This document shows, piece after piece, positions 12,016 through 23,191 of a stretch of DNA of 64,000 nt. The stretch covers positions 658,591 to 722,590 of the forward strand of contig ML213505.1 in NCBI GenBank assembly GCA_004369045.1, written 5' to 3'. Positions within the stretch are counted from its first letter, which is position 1. The number at the start of each line of letters is the position of its first letter. The notes below the pieces were generated by a model that saw nothing but the letters and a program-made list of their open reading frames with translations, was not told the origin of the DNA and made no database searches. The position numbers and the translations under genes are program-made. This DNA comes from Heliocybe sulcata. Lineage: Eukaryota; Basidiomycota; Agaricomycetes; Gloeophyllales; Gloeophyllaceae.

Positions 12016-15000
12016 TCACCCTTCCTCATTCTGAATGCGGGCCAAAGGATTAGCGGATGAAACGCCGGTCGGGACACCGCTGGAAGCGTTTGTGGCGCCG
12101 GCCGATCCTCCTCCGCCTCGCAAGGGCTTCGCGATGCGGCCGAAGCTTAACGGAGATGATGCAGCGACTTTGGTCGCTGTTGTTCAAGTGCTCAGAGCCC
12201 TGGCCACGACACGTCAAGCAGCCAAAGAGTACGTACCACGGGCTTGCTCCAAGCGTTCCTTTACGGCATTTAACTGTGCCTCAAACTTCTGATTCTGGAT
12301 TGACAGCCTGCGGTCCGCGTCCTGGAGCAGAGCTTCAAGATTCTGAATCCGCTCATTCCGGGCCAAGAGCTTGCGCTCAGCAATACCAGCCTCCTTCTTG
12401 AGAGCCGAATTCTGGTCAACAAGCTTTTGGGGCGTGTGAGTGAAGAGCGGGTCAACGTCATCCGAAACGGTAAACGGACCTGCTTTTGTACAACAGTCAA
12501 CTGCTCCAGATTACGCTCCAGGAAAGCCATCTTCTTCTGTTGGGCCTTGCTATTGCTGTTGCGGATAACGTTGTTGTACTGCTCTCGCATCTCATCGAGC
12601 TGAATCTCGAGTTCCACAACCTGTAACGAATTAGAACTGACAATTTATGACGCAAGAAACAAGCACTACCTTCTCGCAGCGGTTCTGCAGGTCGCGCATC
12701 AAAGACTTCTTGACGCCATCGAATTCGGCGAGCTGAACGGTGATGGCCTTGCGAGCCCGCTCAAGATCCTGAGCGCTCTCTGCGAGGTTCTTGCCGCCTT
12801 CGATACCGGCGGAGGTAACAGCGAAGGCGCGCTGCACATAATAAATTAATTGTGTGAACAAAACAGGTCCGCAGCACGTACCTTGAGCTCTTCATTTACG
12901 CTCTTGAGACTCTCGATCGAGGCGTTGAGACTGCGGATCTCATTCGACTTCATCTCCAGTTGCTGCTTTAAGTCAGCCATTTCACTGATGTGAGCGTCTC
13001 GCTTCGCAGCATACTGGGCCTCAAGTTTGTTCTGCATAACCAATATAAGTGATGTGTACCAGCATCGCGACTCAAACGGACCTTGAGCTCAGCGACGGAT
13101 CCTGCGACATCAACATTACTCGTCTCCTCGTCATGAATGGTCTTCTCTAGAGACGCGAGCAGATAGTTCAGCACCCATCCACGCAGCTCTCACGTTATAG
13201 ACTTACCTAGGAGCTCTTCGTACTCAGTTTCGAGCGCAGCAACGCGAGACTCCAACTCATCACGTCTCCTAGTGACGAGCTCGTTCTCTTCCTGACTCTG
13301 GCGCAAACGGTCGACGGTATCCCGGATAAGAGCCTGACCATCCGCCAATTGCCTCCGGATGGAAGTCAAGTCCGCCAACGTCAGAGAAGAGACACCCTCC
13401 TCCGACTCAATGGCCTCCAACTTGGCCAGTAGCTGGCGGAGCTGCTCGTCCTTCTCAGAGAAAGCACCCTGCTATAGCCACAAATATGAGAACGAGAAAT
13501 GCTCTATACCTAGACGCAACTTACACTGTCGAACTGAGCCATCATGAGAGCCATCTTCTCTTGCTTCTTCTTCTCCTTGTCCTCGGCGGATGCATCCTTC
13601 TGAGTGGTCTTCAGCTCAGAGACACTCCTCTTCAACTCCTCGAGCTCGTTCTTGGCATCCTGATTCTGCTCCTTCAAGATGTCAATAGTGATAGCACCCT
13701 CCTTGTTGTCGTATGTTAGCCGCTCGACTTGGAGGCGGAGCTCGTTGAGCTGTCCAGACATGGACTTGTTCTCCTATACACAGACCACCCGTCAGTGAGG
13801 GGTTCCGGCATTCGATCCACCATGACTTGCCTGGGACAACGATGCCTCCTGCTCCTTGAGGAACGTCAACTCTTCGCGCAGCTCGCTCGCCAGTTTCTGC
13901 GCAGCTGCCAAGGCGGTCTCGCGCTCCGCCAACTGATCGCTCAACTCGTTCTCCCTCTTCAAGAACTCCTCCCTCTCATCCTTGTCAAGGCCAATAACAG
14001 TAGGCGTCTGAGGCCGACTGTCGAGGTCACCGCGCAGACCCTCAATAGCAGGGTTGACGGGCGTCATGCTCCTAGCCGGTGTCGACGGTGTCGGCGACGC
14101 GGGCGTCTTCTTCGGAAGCGAGGCAGCCGCCGCCTTCTCGGATGTCGCCCAGTCCGCCTGCTCGACGCGGCCACCAGATCGCCAGATCGCCAGCTCGGCT
14201 TCCAAAGCAGCGATGTACTTCTGGTAGGAGGTATTTGCCGCCTGTGCCTTGGCGAGCAGGCCCTTCAACTCCATTGGCGAAAGCTCAGCGTTAACCCGAG
14301 CATTGTTCTTGATGCTCTTGGCTCGAATACCGAATCGCATAGTAGATAATGTCTCCGCTTCGTTATATGATGAGGGGGAGCAGTTAATGATGAGTGTCGT
14401 CCGAGAGTTACCACCAAGAGATTCTTGGAGGATACGAGTCAATTTGGAGTCACGGTATGGGATATGTCTCGCCTAAGGATGAGCTTTGAGGATGCCCTGC
14501 CTGCATCATACGAGCTACATGTCCATACCTTGGCGTCTGTTAAGGCGTTGATGACCATGCCCAAAGCCGAGAGCGACTTGTTGATTTTCTTGGCCTCCTC
14601 TAACGTCTGACCGGATGCACCAGTCTTGCCGACCTTCTCGGAACCAGCCAAATCGACCAAGTAGAGGTTACCCGTCTTCTGCGCGCCAGTCTCCGTATTT
14701 CTCTGCTGGATGGTGATGAGGAAGATGGAGTGTGACCGGGAACTCTCCGCATTCATGTCTAGTCCCTGGGTAAGCAGAAGACCCGCGCTGGAAAGTAGAA
14801 GACATACTTGTTGACGAAACGATGCGCGCTTGACCACCTTGCCGCATTATCTCATACACTTCCCGCGTGTTACTGACATAGTAGTCCGAAAGTCCCTTGA
14901 CGTATACACCCTTTGACTTCTCCTCGTGCACCTGCAGGTTATCGTTTTGAGCTATGGCAATCCATCATGTCAGCGTCCGTGATACTGTAACGGTCCCTCT

Positions 15001-15791
15001 GATGGCGCCACTTACGCGCCAGCAAGTCTCTTATCCGCTCCAGGTAGATCTCCATATACGACACCTTGACGAGGTACTCTAGGTGAGCGTCCGAGTCCAT
15101 GATGGACTGGAAAATCTGCTCAGTTATACGGGGGATGATACCCTTCAATTCTTCCGAGTCAATGTCAGCCCCCTAATTTAGGATCAGTTCCATGGCAGAA
15201 GTCGAGGATGTGTGATGGTCCACAGGAACACGAACCATCATGGTAAACGTCTTTCCACTCCCGGTTTGGCCGTATGCGAAGACTGTGCCGTTGTAACCAT
15301 CCAGGACATCTACGACAGAAAGTTAGCATTCATTGTCCTACCCCAGCGACCGCTGGGTCCGTCTGCAGCCTCATAGATGTAGGCATGAACTCCGACAGAG
15401 CTCAAGTAAAGACTGCCTTCTGTTGCGGCCTGAAAGTGTCTCACCTGCAACGATACTGCGGGAATTCAGCAAGTGAATCTTCCATAGTAACGACAGTCAA
15501 GTATAACGCACTCCTTTACACCATAATCAAAGACCTCATGCTGCTTCGTCCCCATAGGAAAGACCCTATCGAAAGTGAATCCATCCTTTTCCGGGCCCGA
15601 CAGGGACGTCGCAGAACGGACGCGGACAGTCTGAAAGCTCTCATCGAAGGCAACGACAATTTCACTGTTCTCTCGTATCTCCAAGGCGTTTGGCGGCCGG
15701 AACCTAGGGGTCCATGATGGGTGAAGGCCCCGCTGATCATACAGGTTGGGACGTACCGACAAACGACCTTGATGTTGCCACCCGAGGACAT
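12016..15791 (-). CDS. Kinesin-1 heavy chain (conventional kinesin)
   Basis: This is a plus-end-directed microtubule motor for vesicle and organelle transport in hyphae. The motor domain is N-terminal: start [18 protein letters not shown] (ATG at 15791), P-loop GQTGSGKT, switch [12 protein letters not shown], switch [16 protein letters not shown], then [20 protein letters not shown] and a neck at [21 protein letters not shown] linker with proline/threonine-rich sequence follows, then long coiled coils with many Glu, Lys and Leu. The end is [13 protein letters not shown] plus about 30 residues to the stop at 12016, which is the conserved tail IAK motif of conventional fungal kinesin-1. More than ten short introns. 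Length, about 950 residues, is normal for the family. No light chain is expected in fungi. Confidence 0.95.
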
Positions 15792-16362
15792 GGAGGCTGT
15801 AAAAATCTGACCAGGAATCTAAGGACAGATGGTCGTTCTGAAAGTGAGTAGACAAGTCTGGACGCGCTTCTGGACGATGCGCGTCCGTCGATGAAAGGGA
15901 GGGGTTCGGAGGAGACTCTGAAGTCGCCTATTGCAGATTCAAGAATATTCAAGCGCAGTGCCCGCCTACTATATTTACATCTGTTGACTGATCGGTGGCA
16001 CAAGCCGCGACGGAGGTTTCGAAAAGACGTCTCCATTCCAATCGCTCGCAGCATTATTTCTACGAGTGGGTTGAACGATAGTAGTCACTCCCTTCAGATC
16101 ACAAGCAAATAAGCTACTGGGAATGGGATAGAAGTGCTCTGAGTTTTTATGGATATAGGTCGGCCATAGAAGGAAACGAAGGAATGTCACCTGCCATGCA
16201 GCGCATTGGCCAGTTGGCTTAGAGTAACCTGATTTTTCGCTGAGAAGCAGCAGCAGCGAACAGCTCAGGGCGACTAGAGGATTTTGGATTATTCAATAAA
16301 TTACAAGAGAGACATTAACGATACACTTGACAATCCAGGGTAAGCAAAGTCCATGGTGGCGC
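15792..16362. other. Spacer between kinesin-1 start and ELF1 end
   Basis: This 570-nt stretch contains the kinesin-1 promoter and leader and the 3' end of ELF1, both on the minus strand. No coding frame with domain content was seen. A clear TATA box was not found. Confidence 0.5.
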
Positions 16363-16801
16363 TCAGTCGTCGTCGCTGCCGATAGGTAAACGAGGGGCGG
16401 GTCTACTCGATGATGCAGCCGGTCGTCTTGGAGGTGGTTCCTCGCGTTGTGCAGCATCCGCGGCATCAATCCACTCAGAGTATATGTCAATAGGCTCAGT
16501 CAGATCTGCAGGAGGCCATTAGACAGAACCGACGGGCTCATAGATCTGCGAGGACGTACGGTTGACCTTGCTCTGATACCGCTGATCACATACTCGGCAT
16601 ACGAGCTGAGCGATGCCTTCTTTTCGATCCATCCTTACAGTAACCGACTTATCATGGTGGCAGAACAAGCAAGTGAAAGTGCTGTCTGTGAGGGGATATG
16701 AGCTTCCTGACCATCGCCAAACAGTGTAGAAACTTCATACCTAGGGGTTCCCGTTTACGTGGACCTGTGGGCTTGCGGGAAGACTTTTTGCGCTTACCCA
16801 T
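16363..16801 (-). CDS. Transcription elongation factor Elf1
   Basis: This small zinc-ribbon nuclear protein travels with RNA polymerase II and helps it pass nucleosomes. The start MGKRKKSSRKPTGPRKREPL at 16801 is the usual basic N-terminus. It continues with TFTCLFCHHDKSVTVRMDRK, then LVCRVCDQRYQSKVN and PIDIYSEWIDAAD, so both CxxC pairs of the zinc ribbon and the family's YSEWVDA-like block are present. Two introns are needed: one of about 55 nt after KREPL with donor GTATGA, and one after VN with donor GTACGT. The C-terminal tail is acidic and ends GSDDD. It is about 110 residues and looks complete. The gene is divergent from kinesin-5, with about 200 nt between start codons. Confidence 0.93.
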
Positions 16802-17005
16802 CGTTCAGGTAGCCGTACACGAACCTGTAACGAGAGTATGCATCGAAGCACATAAAGCGCGCGCGCGCCACAAGCAGTGTTTATTCTCACGACTTCACGT
16901 GATAGGCGCGTCCCTGTTGTTGTTGTTCCGTGTCGCGTCACCGCCGCATCGGCAGTCAGATCCTCCCCCGTCGCCCACACATTCTTGCCCTCGTCGCTGC
17001 CCACC
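16802..17005. promoter_or_regulatory. Shared divergent promoter, ELF1 / kinesin-5
   Basis: Only 204 nt separate the two ATGs, so the promoters must overlap. The stretch includes an alternating GCGCGCGCGC run near 16858-16867. No TATA box is evident. The kinesin-5 start has a strong context, CCACCATGG. Confidence 0.5.
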
Positions 17006-20000
17006 ATGGCGACTCGACGTCCTACAACACGCACACGCACCACCAGCCATGCGATGCCACCTCCGACAGCATCAACTAGCAACCGACCTCGGTCTATGCT
17101 GGTCAAGCCTGGCGCATCACAACGCTCAGCGATGACAACTCCTAGCGAAGACTCGGAGCGTAGCACACCTGCGCCATCATCAGTTACCTCATCGCCCAGA
17201 CGCAAGCCCACGACAAGACAGGTGCAACCTACGAGACTAGCGCAACCCACGACAACGCCAGTACCGTTACCATCATTGCCTACTCAACGCCAAGCTCCAG
17301 GCGAGGATGAAGGAAACATTCAAGTTGTCATTCGATGCCGTCGACGATCCGACAGAGAAATACAAGACCATTCCCCTATAATCGCCAGCTGCGGTGGGCC
17401 TCCCAGCCAAGAAGTCACAATTGAGACAGCTGCTCCCGTCTCAAGCCTTGGTGTTGTTACCCTTCCTCCCACCCGCACATATCCTTTCGACGCAGTTTTT
17501 GGCCCTGAGGCGGACCAGGCCATGATATATGATAACGTTGTTCATCCATTGCTGGACCAAGTAGTGCAGGGTTATAATTGTACGCTTTTTGCGTATGGGC
17601 AGACGGGTACGGGAAAGACGTAAGTTCCATCATTGTCCTCGCCTTTTCATTGACTAAGCGTGTACGTAGGTATACCATGCAGGGCGACCTTACCCCTACC
17701 CCAATGGGCAACCCATCTGCCCATGCCGGAATGATACCCCGCGTCCTATTCCGCCTCTTCCACATGCTTGAGACTTCGGCGTCTGACTACAGCGTCAAGA
17801 TCTCCTACGTCGAGCTGTATAATGAAGAGCTTCGTGACCTGCTTGCGTCGGAACTGGCTGCCCCCGTAGGATCTATTCAGCCTATGGGTTTGGGTACTTC
17901 AAAAGACAGTGCTCAAGGCGGACTCAAGATATTCGAAGAGTCCAGCAAGAAAGGTGTTTTTATTCAGGGTCTGGAGGAGCCCTCGGTCAAGGATGCTGCT
18001 GACGCGCTAGCGTTGCTCGCCAAGGGCAGCCACCGGAGACAAGTAGCTGCTACCAAGTTCAACGACCACTCCAGTCGCTCCCATTCCGTCTTTTCAATCA
18101 CTGTTCATACGAAGGAGAGTGGTGCAGTGGGTGACGACTTGCTCAAAGTGGGGAAGCTTAATCTCGTGGATCTTGCTGGGTCTGAGAATATTGGCCGCTC
18201 CGGAGCTGAGAATAAGAGAGCGCGGGAGGCCGGCATGATCAATCAGAGTCTCCTCACCCTCGGAAGGGTTATCAACGCCCTCGTCGACAAGTCGTCTCAT
18301 ATCCCATACCGGTGAGGTTCTCCGCTTCCGCTTCGGTATGAACTTGCTCACACGAATTGTCGCAGGGAGTCAAAACTCACTCGATTACTACAAGACTCTC
18401 TCGGCGGAAGGACAAAAACGTGCATCATCGCGACTATCTCTCCTGCACGGTCAAATATGGAAGAGACGCTCTCGACTCTCGACTATGCCATGCGCGCCAA
18501 GTCAATCCGCAACAGGCCGGAGGTGAACCAGCGGATGACCCGCAATTCGCTCCTGAAGGAGTACGTGGCCGAGATCGAGCGGCTAAAGGCAGACCTGCTC
18601 GCTGCTAGGGAGAAGAACGGCATCTTCTTCGCGGAGGATACGTGGATGCAGATGACGGCAGAGAACGAGATGCGACAGACTGAGCTACTCGAGTCGAAGA
18701 AGCAGGTGGAGATCATAGAGAACCAGATGAAGTCCGTGAGGGAGGACTTTGAACAGAGCATTGCGCTGCTGATGAGGACTCAGAGTGATCTGAAAGAGAC
18801 GAAGCTGAAGCTGGCCGATACGGAAGAGGAGTTGACTGCGACGAGTGCGCAGTTGACAGCATCGAAGCGGGCTTTGGAGGAGGAGACTGTGGTTCGAAAA
18901 GCTCATGAGCGGACTGAGACAAGTCTCGATGAAATTGCTCGTGGGCTCAAGAGCGTAGCCGCGGAGTCTGTCAGGGATCTTGGTCATGTCTTCGAGAAAC
19001 TGGGTGAGTTGGCGCATTGGATATTCAGGGTCCTTTTCTGATCCGACGTGTTTTGCTTAGAGCGCAGATCAATCGTCCTCAACTCCAACATGCAAGCTGT
19101 TCAAACCCACGGGAGTGCCATTTCGGGGGAGTTAAAGGGCTTGACATCGTGTCTTGCGGATTTTGTGAAGAATTCGGAAGAGCGCACTTCGGGACTGCAA
19201 TCTGTCGTTGATCAGTACCGCGCGACGCAGCTACAACAATTATCACAACAAACTGCCGGGGTGGAAGAGCATGCGAAGCGCTTCAAGAGGTCGCTCTCGG
19301 TCATCGAAGAGAAGGAGAACTTATCCTCGGAGGCTACAGATGCCCTCAAGACTGCACTTAGGCAGTTCATTGACTCTCTCAAGACTTCATGGGGCGCTTG
19401 GTCAAAGAATGTGCAGAGTAGTCATCAAGCATTGACTGGGCACTTGTCTGTGCATGCCTCGCAGAGCACCCAAACGGTAGGTCTTGACATATTTGACCCG
19501 AGGAAGCAATCTGATCATGATTTCCTTGAAGCTTGAGAGCCTCCTGTTGAACCTGAACAACCTCTTGGAGAAGACTTTGTCCGAGGCCCACGCCCATGTG
19601 GAATCCGAACGCGTGGCCATGTCGGAAATGAAGGCTATGACCGACGCTGCAGCTGCGAGAGAGGTTGCTCGACTTCGTGAACAGAACACCACATTCGCAA
19701 AATTATTAGAGTCGGAGCGAAACAAGGGCCAACGAGCGAAGGACGAGCTTCTTGAGCGCGTTTCCGGGTTGTTATCGTCGTTCGCTGCTGAGCGAGATCG
19801 CAGTTTGCGAGAGTCGTTCCAGGCACTTCAGGCGCAGAATACTGCCGCTGAGGCACTTACGGCTCAGCTGGGTGACGAGGTTGGATGCAAGGCGGAGGAG
19901 CGTGCTGCTACAGGCAAGGAATGGCGTGGCTCTCTGGAGACGAGGCAGGTGGAGGGGACGAGAACAAGGGATGGTGCATACAAGGTGAGTTCGGTTTGTC

Positions 20001-20981
20001 CAATCTCTGGAATTCGGGACTGACCAGGTGCTCCTAGACGCTAAGGTCGTTCAACTCCGAGATCCAAAACGGCCTATCAAATATGCAGAGTACAATTTCG
20101 AACAATCTTTCGACCTACACGGAGACGTGGCAACGAGAATCTCAGGCGATGCGATCGAGTTCTGAAGACGGTGAGCTCTCCTTGCACATCAGATGATGTC
20201 AGATTATGAACTTTGTTTTTCAGCCTTCGGTCGCATGGACAGAGCGAAACGTGCCCGCCTTGACACTACAACCACTATGGCAAGTGATGTACAGTCAAGT
20301 TATCGATCCTCACAAAAGGCCCTGGCACGTACCTCCAAGGATGTCGAGTCACTGGCCGGACACATCACCGCAGAGGTGAGGCTTCAGTAAACTTGGCATT
20401 GGCCTCCAACATAACGTTTTTCCTAGTCTGCATCTCTGCGAAGTACGACCAGTACCTATCGTGGTGCTGCCATGGGCCGGCTAAACAGTGCTAGCCAATC
20501 AACGACCACCCTCTTGCAGGAAGGCACAAGAAGAGATAGTCCTGCAGGCACAAGCCCTCGCAAGCACGAATGGTCGTACCAAGATCAGTGGGAAAGAACA
20601 AAGGACCGACAGACGATCATCAAGTTATGGCACGAGACAAATGAGTCACAGGCTGGTAACGATACCTTCCTAGCTGAACACCTTCCACTGCCGGGCGAAA
20701 GCGGCGAATCCGCCGACGAAGGGTCGGAGGATGGTGTGGAAGTCAAAGCTGAGAACGAGGAGCCAGATACTGTTAACTTCCTAGCAGCTCTTCCTCCCAT
20801 GGCTTCCTCGACGACGTCCACTACATCGACCTCTACGACTTCGACCCTCGCTGACCCCCCTCAGCCTATGGCTGCCCCCAAAGCGGAGCTACCGGCCGAG
20901 TCAACCATTCCCATAGGCTTAATGGAGAGACATTCCAACGTGCCAATTGGGCGGCGACCCAGCAAAAGACGGATACCCTAG
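17006..20981 (+). CDS. Kinesin-5 (BimC/Eg5 type) mitotic motor
   Basis: This is a tetrameric plus-end motor that slides antiparallel spindle microtubules apart. A Ser/Thr/Pro-rich N-terminal extension of about 105 residues precedes the motor core ([12 protein letters not shown]). P-loop GQTGTGKT is at 17599-17622, switch [13 protein letters not shown], switch [22 protein letters not shown], with the [10 protein letters not shown] insert that is diagnostic for kinesin-5, then [14 protein letters not shown] and [13 protein letters not shown] long coiled-coil stalk follows. Near the C-terminus, [18 protein letters not shown] resembles the BimC box, whose S/T-P is a Cdk1 site in the family. About nine short introns. 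The protein of about 1,150 residues looks intact, ending in a basic PSKRRIP. Confidence 0.93.
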
Positions 20982-21498
20982 AGCTGTGCCAACCATGGTT
21001 TTGTGTGCTTTGCTGTAACTCATTAGCGTCTGACCTGTATTCATAATCTAATTTATATGTTTGTATTGTCAAGCCATCGAATCGACGAAAGCCGAGATAC
21101 ACATGCAGAACAAGGACCGATGCGCAGGCGATATATTGATATCTGCCTGCGCCCGCGCACTCCGTCCGACAGCCCCGCATTGCTCCTCGCACGCAAACGC
21201 TCACCAGTCACTCTTTGCTCAACAGCACACCGTCGAACCGGGCACCCGGGTCCAGTACCTTGTCCCCGATGGGCAAACTGACATTCCCGACTCGAGGCAT
21301 GGTGGGTCACAGGTACGGTGCAGGTGGAAAGCATAAGGGAGCAGTGCAGCGTGGGGACTCGTCTGTACTTAGTTTCACTTACAGGTTCATGTCCTGGGTG
21401 GGTTGAACAGATACACCCGCCTTTCATGAAGTTTCCAAAGCGAACTGTTTATATTAAGTGCTAATAACCCGAAGATATTGGCACGATAATGACTAAGA

Positions 21499-21546
21499 TG
21501 TGAAAAAAGAAAAGAAAAGAAAAAGAAAAAGAAAAAGGAAAAGAGA
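21499..21546 (+). repeat. Purine tract, (GAAAA)-like
   Basis: About 48 nt of almost uninterrupted A and G, built of GAAAA/GAAAAA units. Such tracts are common simple repeats. It lies about 500 nt past the kinesin-5 stop and more than 800 nt before VPS55. Confidence 0.8.
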
Positions 21547-21687
21547 GATCGGGGTTGACTCTGAGAGCCCTTTTGACAATCCAATCTGAAGTCCAGCAAC
21601 TGTATAATGCACTATGTACCATCCGGTAATTTATTCGATTTTTCTTCCCGGCCTATGGCCGGATATTTCATGTGGTGGCTCAATTCA

Positions 21688-21734
21688 AACCCCGCTCAGT
21701 ATCTGGCCGGGTTTGAACCCCGCTCATTATCCGG
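21688..21734 (+). repeat. Imperfect direct repeat, 28-bp period
   Basis: The 19-mers AACCCCGCTCAGTATCTGG (21688) and AACCCCGCTCATTATCCGG (21716) differ at two positions. A related CCGCTCATTATC recurs near 22284. The function is unknown. Confidence 0.6.
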
Positions 21735-22397
21735 GCGCTCTGCTGCAGCCATACGCTCAGCATCAAGTGGCATCAAAATTTGCATCATCTAATGAACTGC
21801 ATTTTAGAAGATTTATAGGTACATGTATAGCATGCAATATAGCCTGGTCCGCTACAAGGCTGCATTTCTGTCTCCCGCCACATGTCCGGGATTTGCCGTC
21901 GAGCGTTCGATTTAATCTCCGACTTCTGGGTGTCACCAAGCAGGGAGAAGGCTTACAATCTACTGACAAGTGCTGTTTGCCATCTGATATAGCTTAAATT
22001 TGAGCCTAACAGCATGGAAAAAATTTTCATAGAGAGGTCTGAATATATAGGTGATCTTTGAATCTAAAATGCTGATACAGGTCCCGGCCATCCTATTGAG
22101 CTCTAGAGGTACAGCACTCACATTTACTTGCCAACTATATTTACTGCTATAATACCATTACTAATGTCCTGTTTTTAATGAGCTTGAGGGATCTCTGTCA
22201 CCGGGAACCAACCAACAGAGAGCCTTTCATGCTGCAGCCACAGACGACGCCACGTTCGGGGTTTGAAATGGCTTACGTAACTCCGCTCATTATCATTATC
22301 TCACACCACAGTGAGTAGCGTCCCAAGATATTGAGTTTTGGATACTGCGACTCATCTTACGTAATTCCCATCACTCTGCCTTGAACCACCCTGTACG

Positions 22398-22944
22398 ATG
22401 GCTGCCGGTCTCAAAAGTGAGTGCCTTTGCCGCACCGCACTAGTCGATGTTCTCAAACAGAACCCTAGCCGTTATTCTCCTATCCTTTGTACTGGCTGTA
22501 GGATTTTTGTTGATAATACTTTCTTGTGCACTGTGGGCTAACTGGCTACCACTCCTTGTCGGTACGTACAGCCTCTTCTGCTCGCTGCGCCAGCCATGTA
22601 CTAAGGTTTGCAGCCTTGACATTTGTACTTGCACCTCTACCGAACGCCCTCTTTGGGCGATTCAATGCGGATGACTTCTCTGCAGAATACGAAGGCTCGG
22701 GACCCGCTGACGTTGGCCGCTTCCTCACCTCCATGATAGTAGTCACTGGCTTTGCCCTTCCAATCGTCCTCGCACATTCGGAGGTCATTCGTCCAGCAGC
22801 ATGTGTAATGTCTATTATTGGCGGAGGGTACGTTACTCTACTGCCTCGCATTGTAATGGCTGCTCACGAGACTGCAGACTGGTATATGGGACGATACTGG
22901 CGTACACCGCAGCATTCAGACAGGACGAGTCGGACTTTGATTAG
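22398..22944 (+). CDS. Vps55 family endosomal membrane protein
   Basis: This is a four-transmembrane protein that in yeast forms a complex with Vps68 and acts in late endosome to vacuole transport; animal kin are OB-RGRP/LEPROT. The sequence shows LAVILLSFVLAVGFLLIILS, then CALWANWLPLLV, then LTFVLAPLPNALFGRF, an acidic loop, GRFLTSMIVVTGFALPIVLA with the conserved His-Ser-Glu, and CVMSIIGGGLVYGTILAYTA. The C-terminus is short and acidic, DESDFD. Three introns were placed. The first exon is tiny, and its donor must be the second GT at 22420 to keep the frame (MAAGLKSETLAV). About 130 residues, normal for the family. It converges on TRS120. Confidence 0.92.
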
Positions 22945-23191
22945 TATGTTGGGAAGGTGTAATTGGTACGACTGTCGCTTGAATGCAGAGCTCAGCTGGC
23001 TCCACCCTCTGACGATCCCATCCACTCTGAGCAGGCAGGAATGGCGGAGACTTGCTTCGACCCCGCAATATGGCCTGCTCTCACAACCAACCGTTCACGG
23101 GCGTTCCCTCTATGAATCAATCCGCATTGGTCGATGTGATTCGCTGCACTCAGTGGCAGTAATGTATTGCAAACGATTCGTAGCTTAGCGC

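Larger units (their letters stand above)
20982..22397. other. 1.4 kb spacer without genes
   Basis: I see no supported coding region. The stretch holds a purine tract (21499-21546) and a short 28-bp-period direct repeat (21688-21734). It separates the end of kinesin-5 from the start of VPS55. Confidence 0.5.

Noticed and set aside
11404-12019. Two minus-strand frames (108 and 179 codons) behind kinesin-1
   Set aside because: They overlap in different frames, lack domains and fall in the region expected to be the kinesin 3' end.
21680-21740. B-box-like GGGTTTGAACCCC suggesting a tRNA
   Set aside because: It belongs to a short direct repeat, and a complete cloverleaf does not form on either strand.
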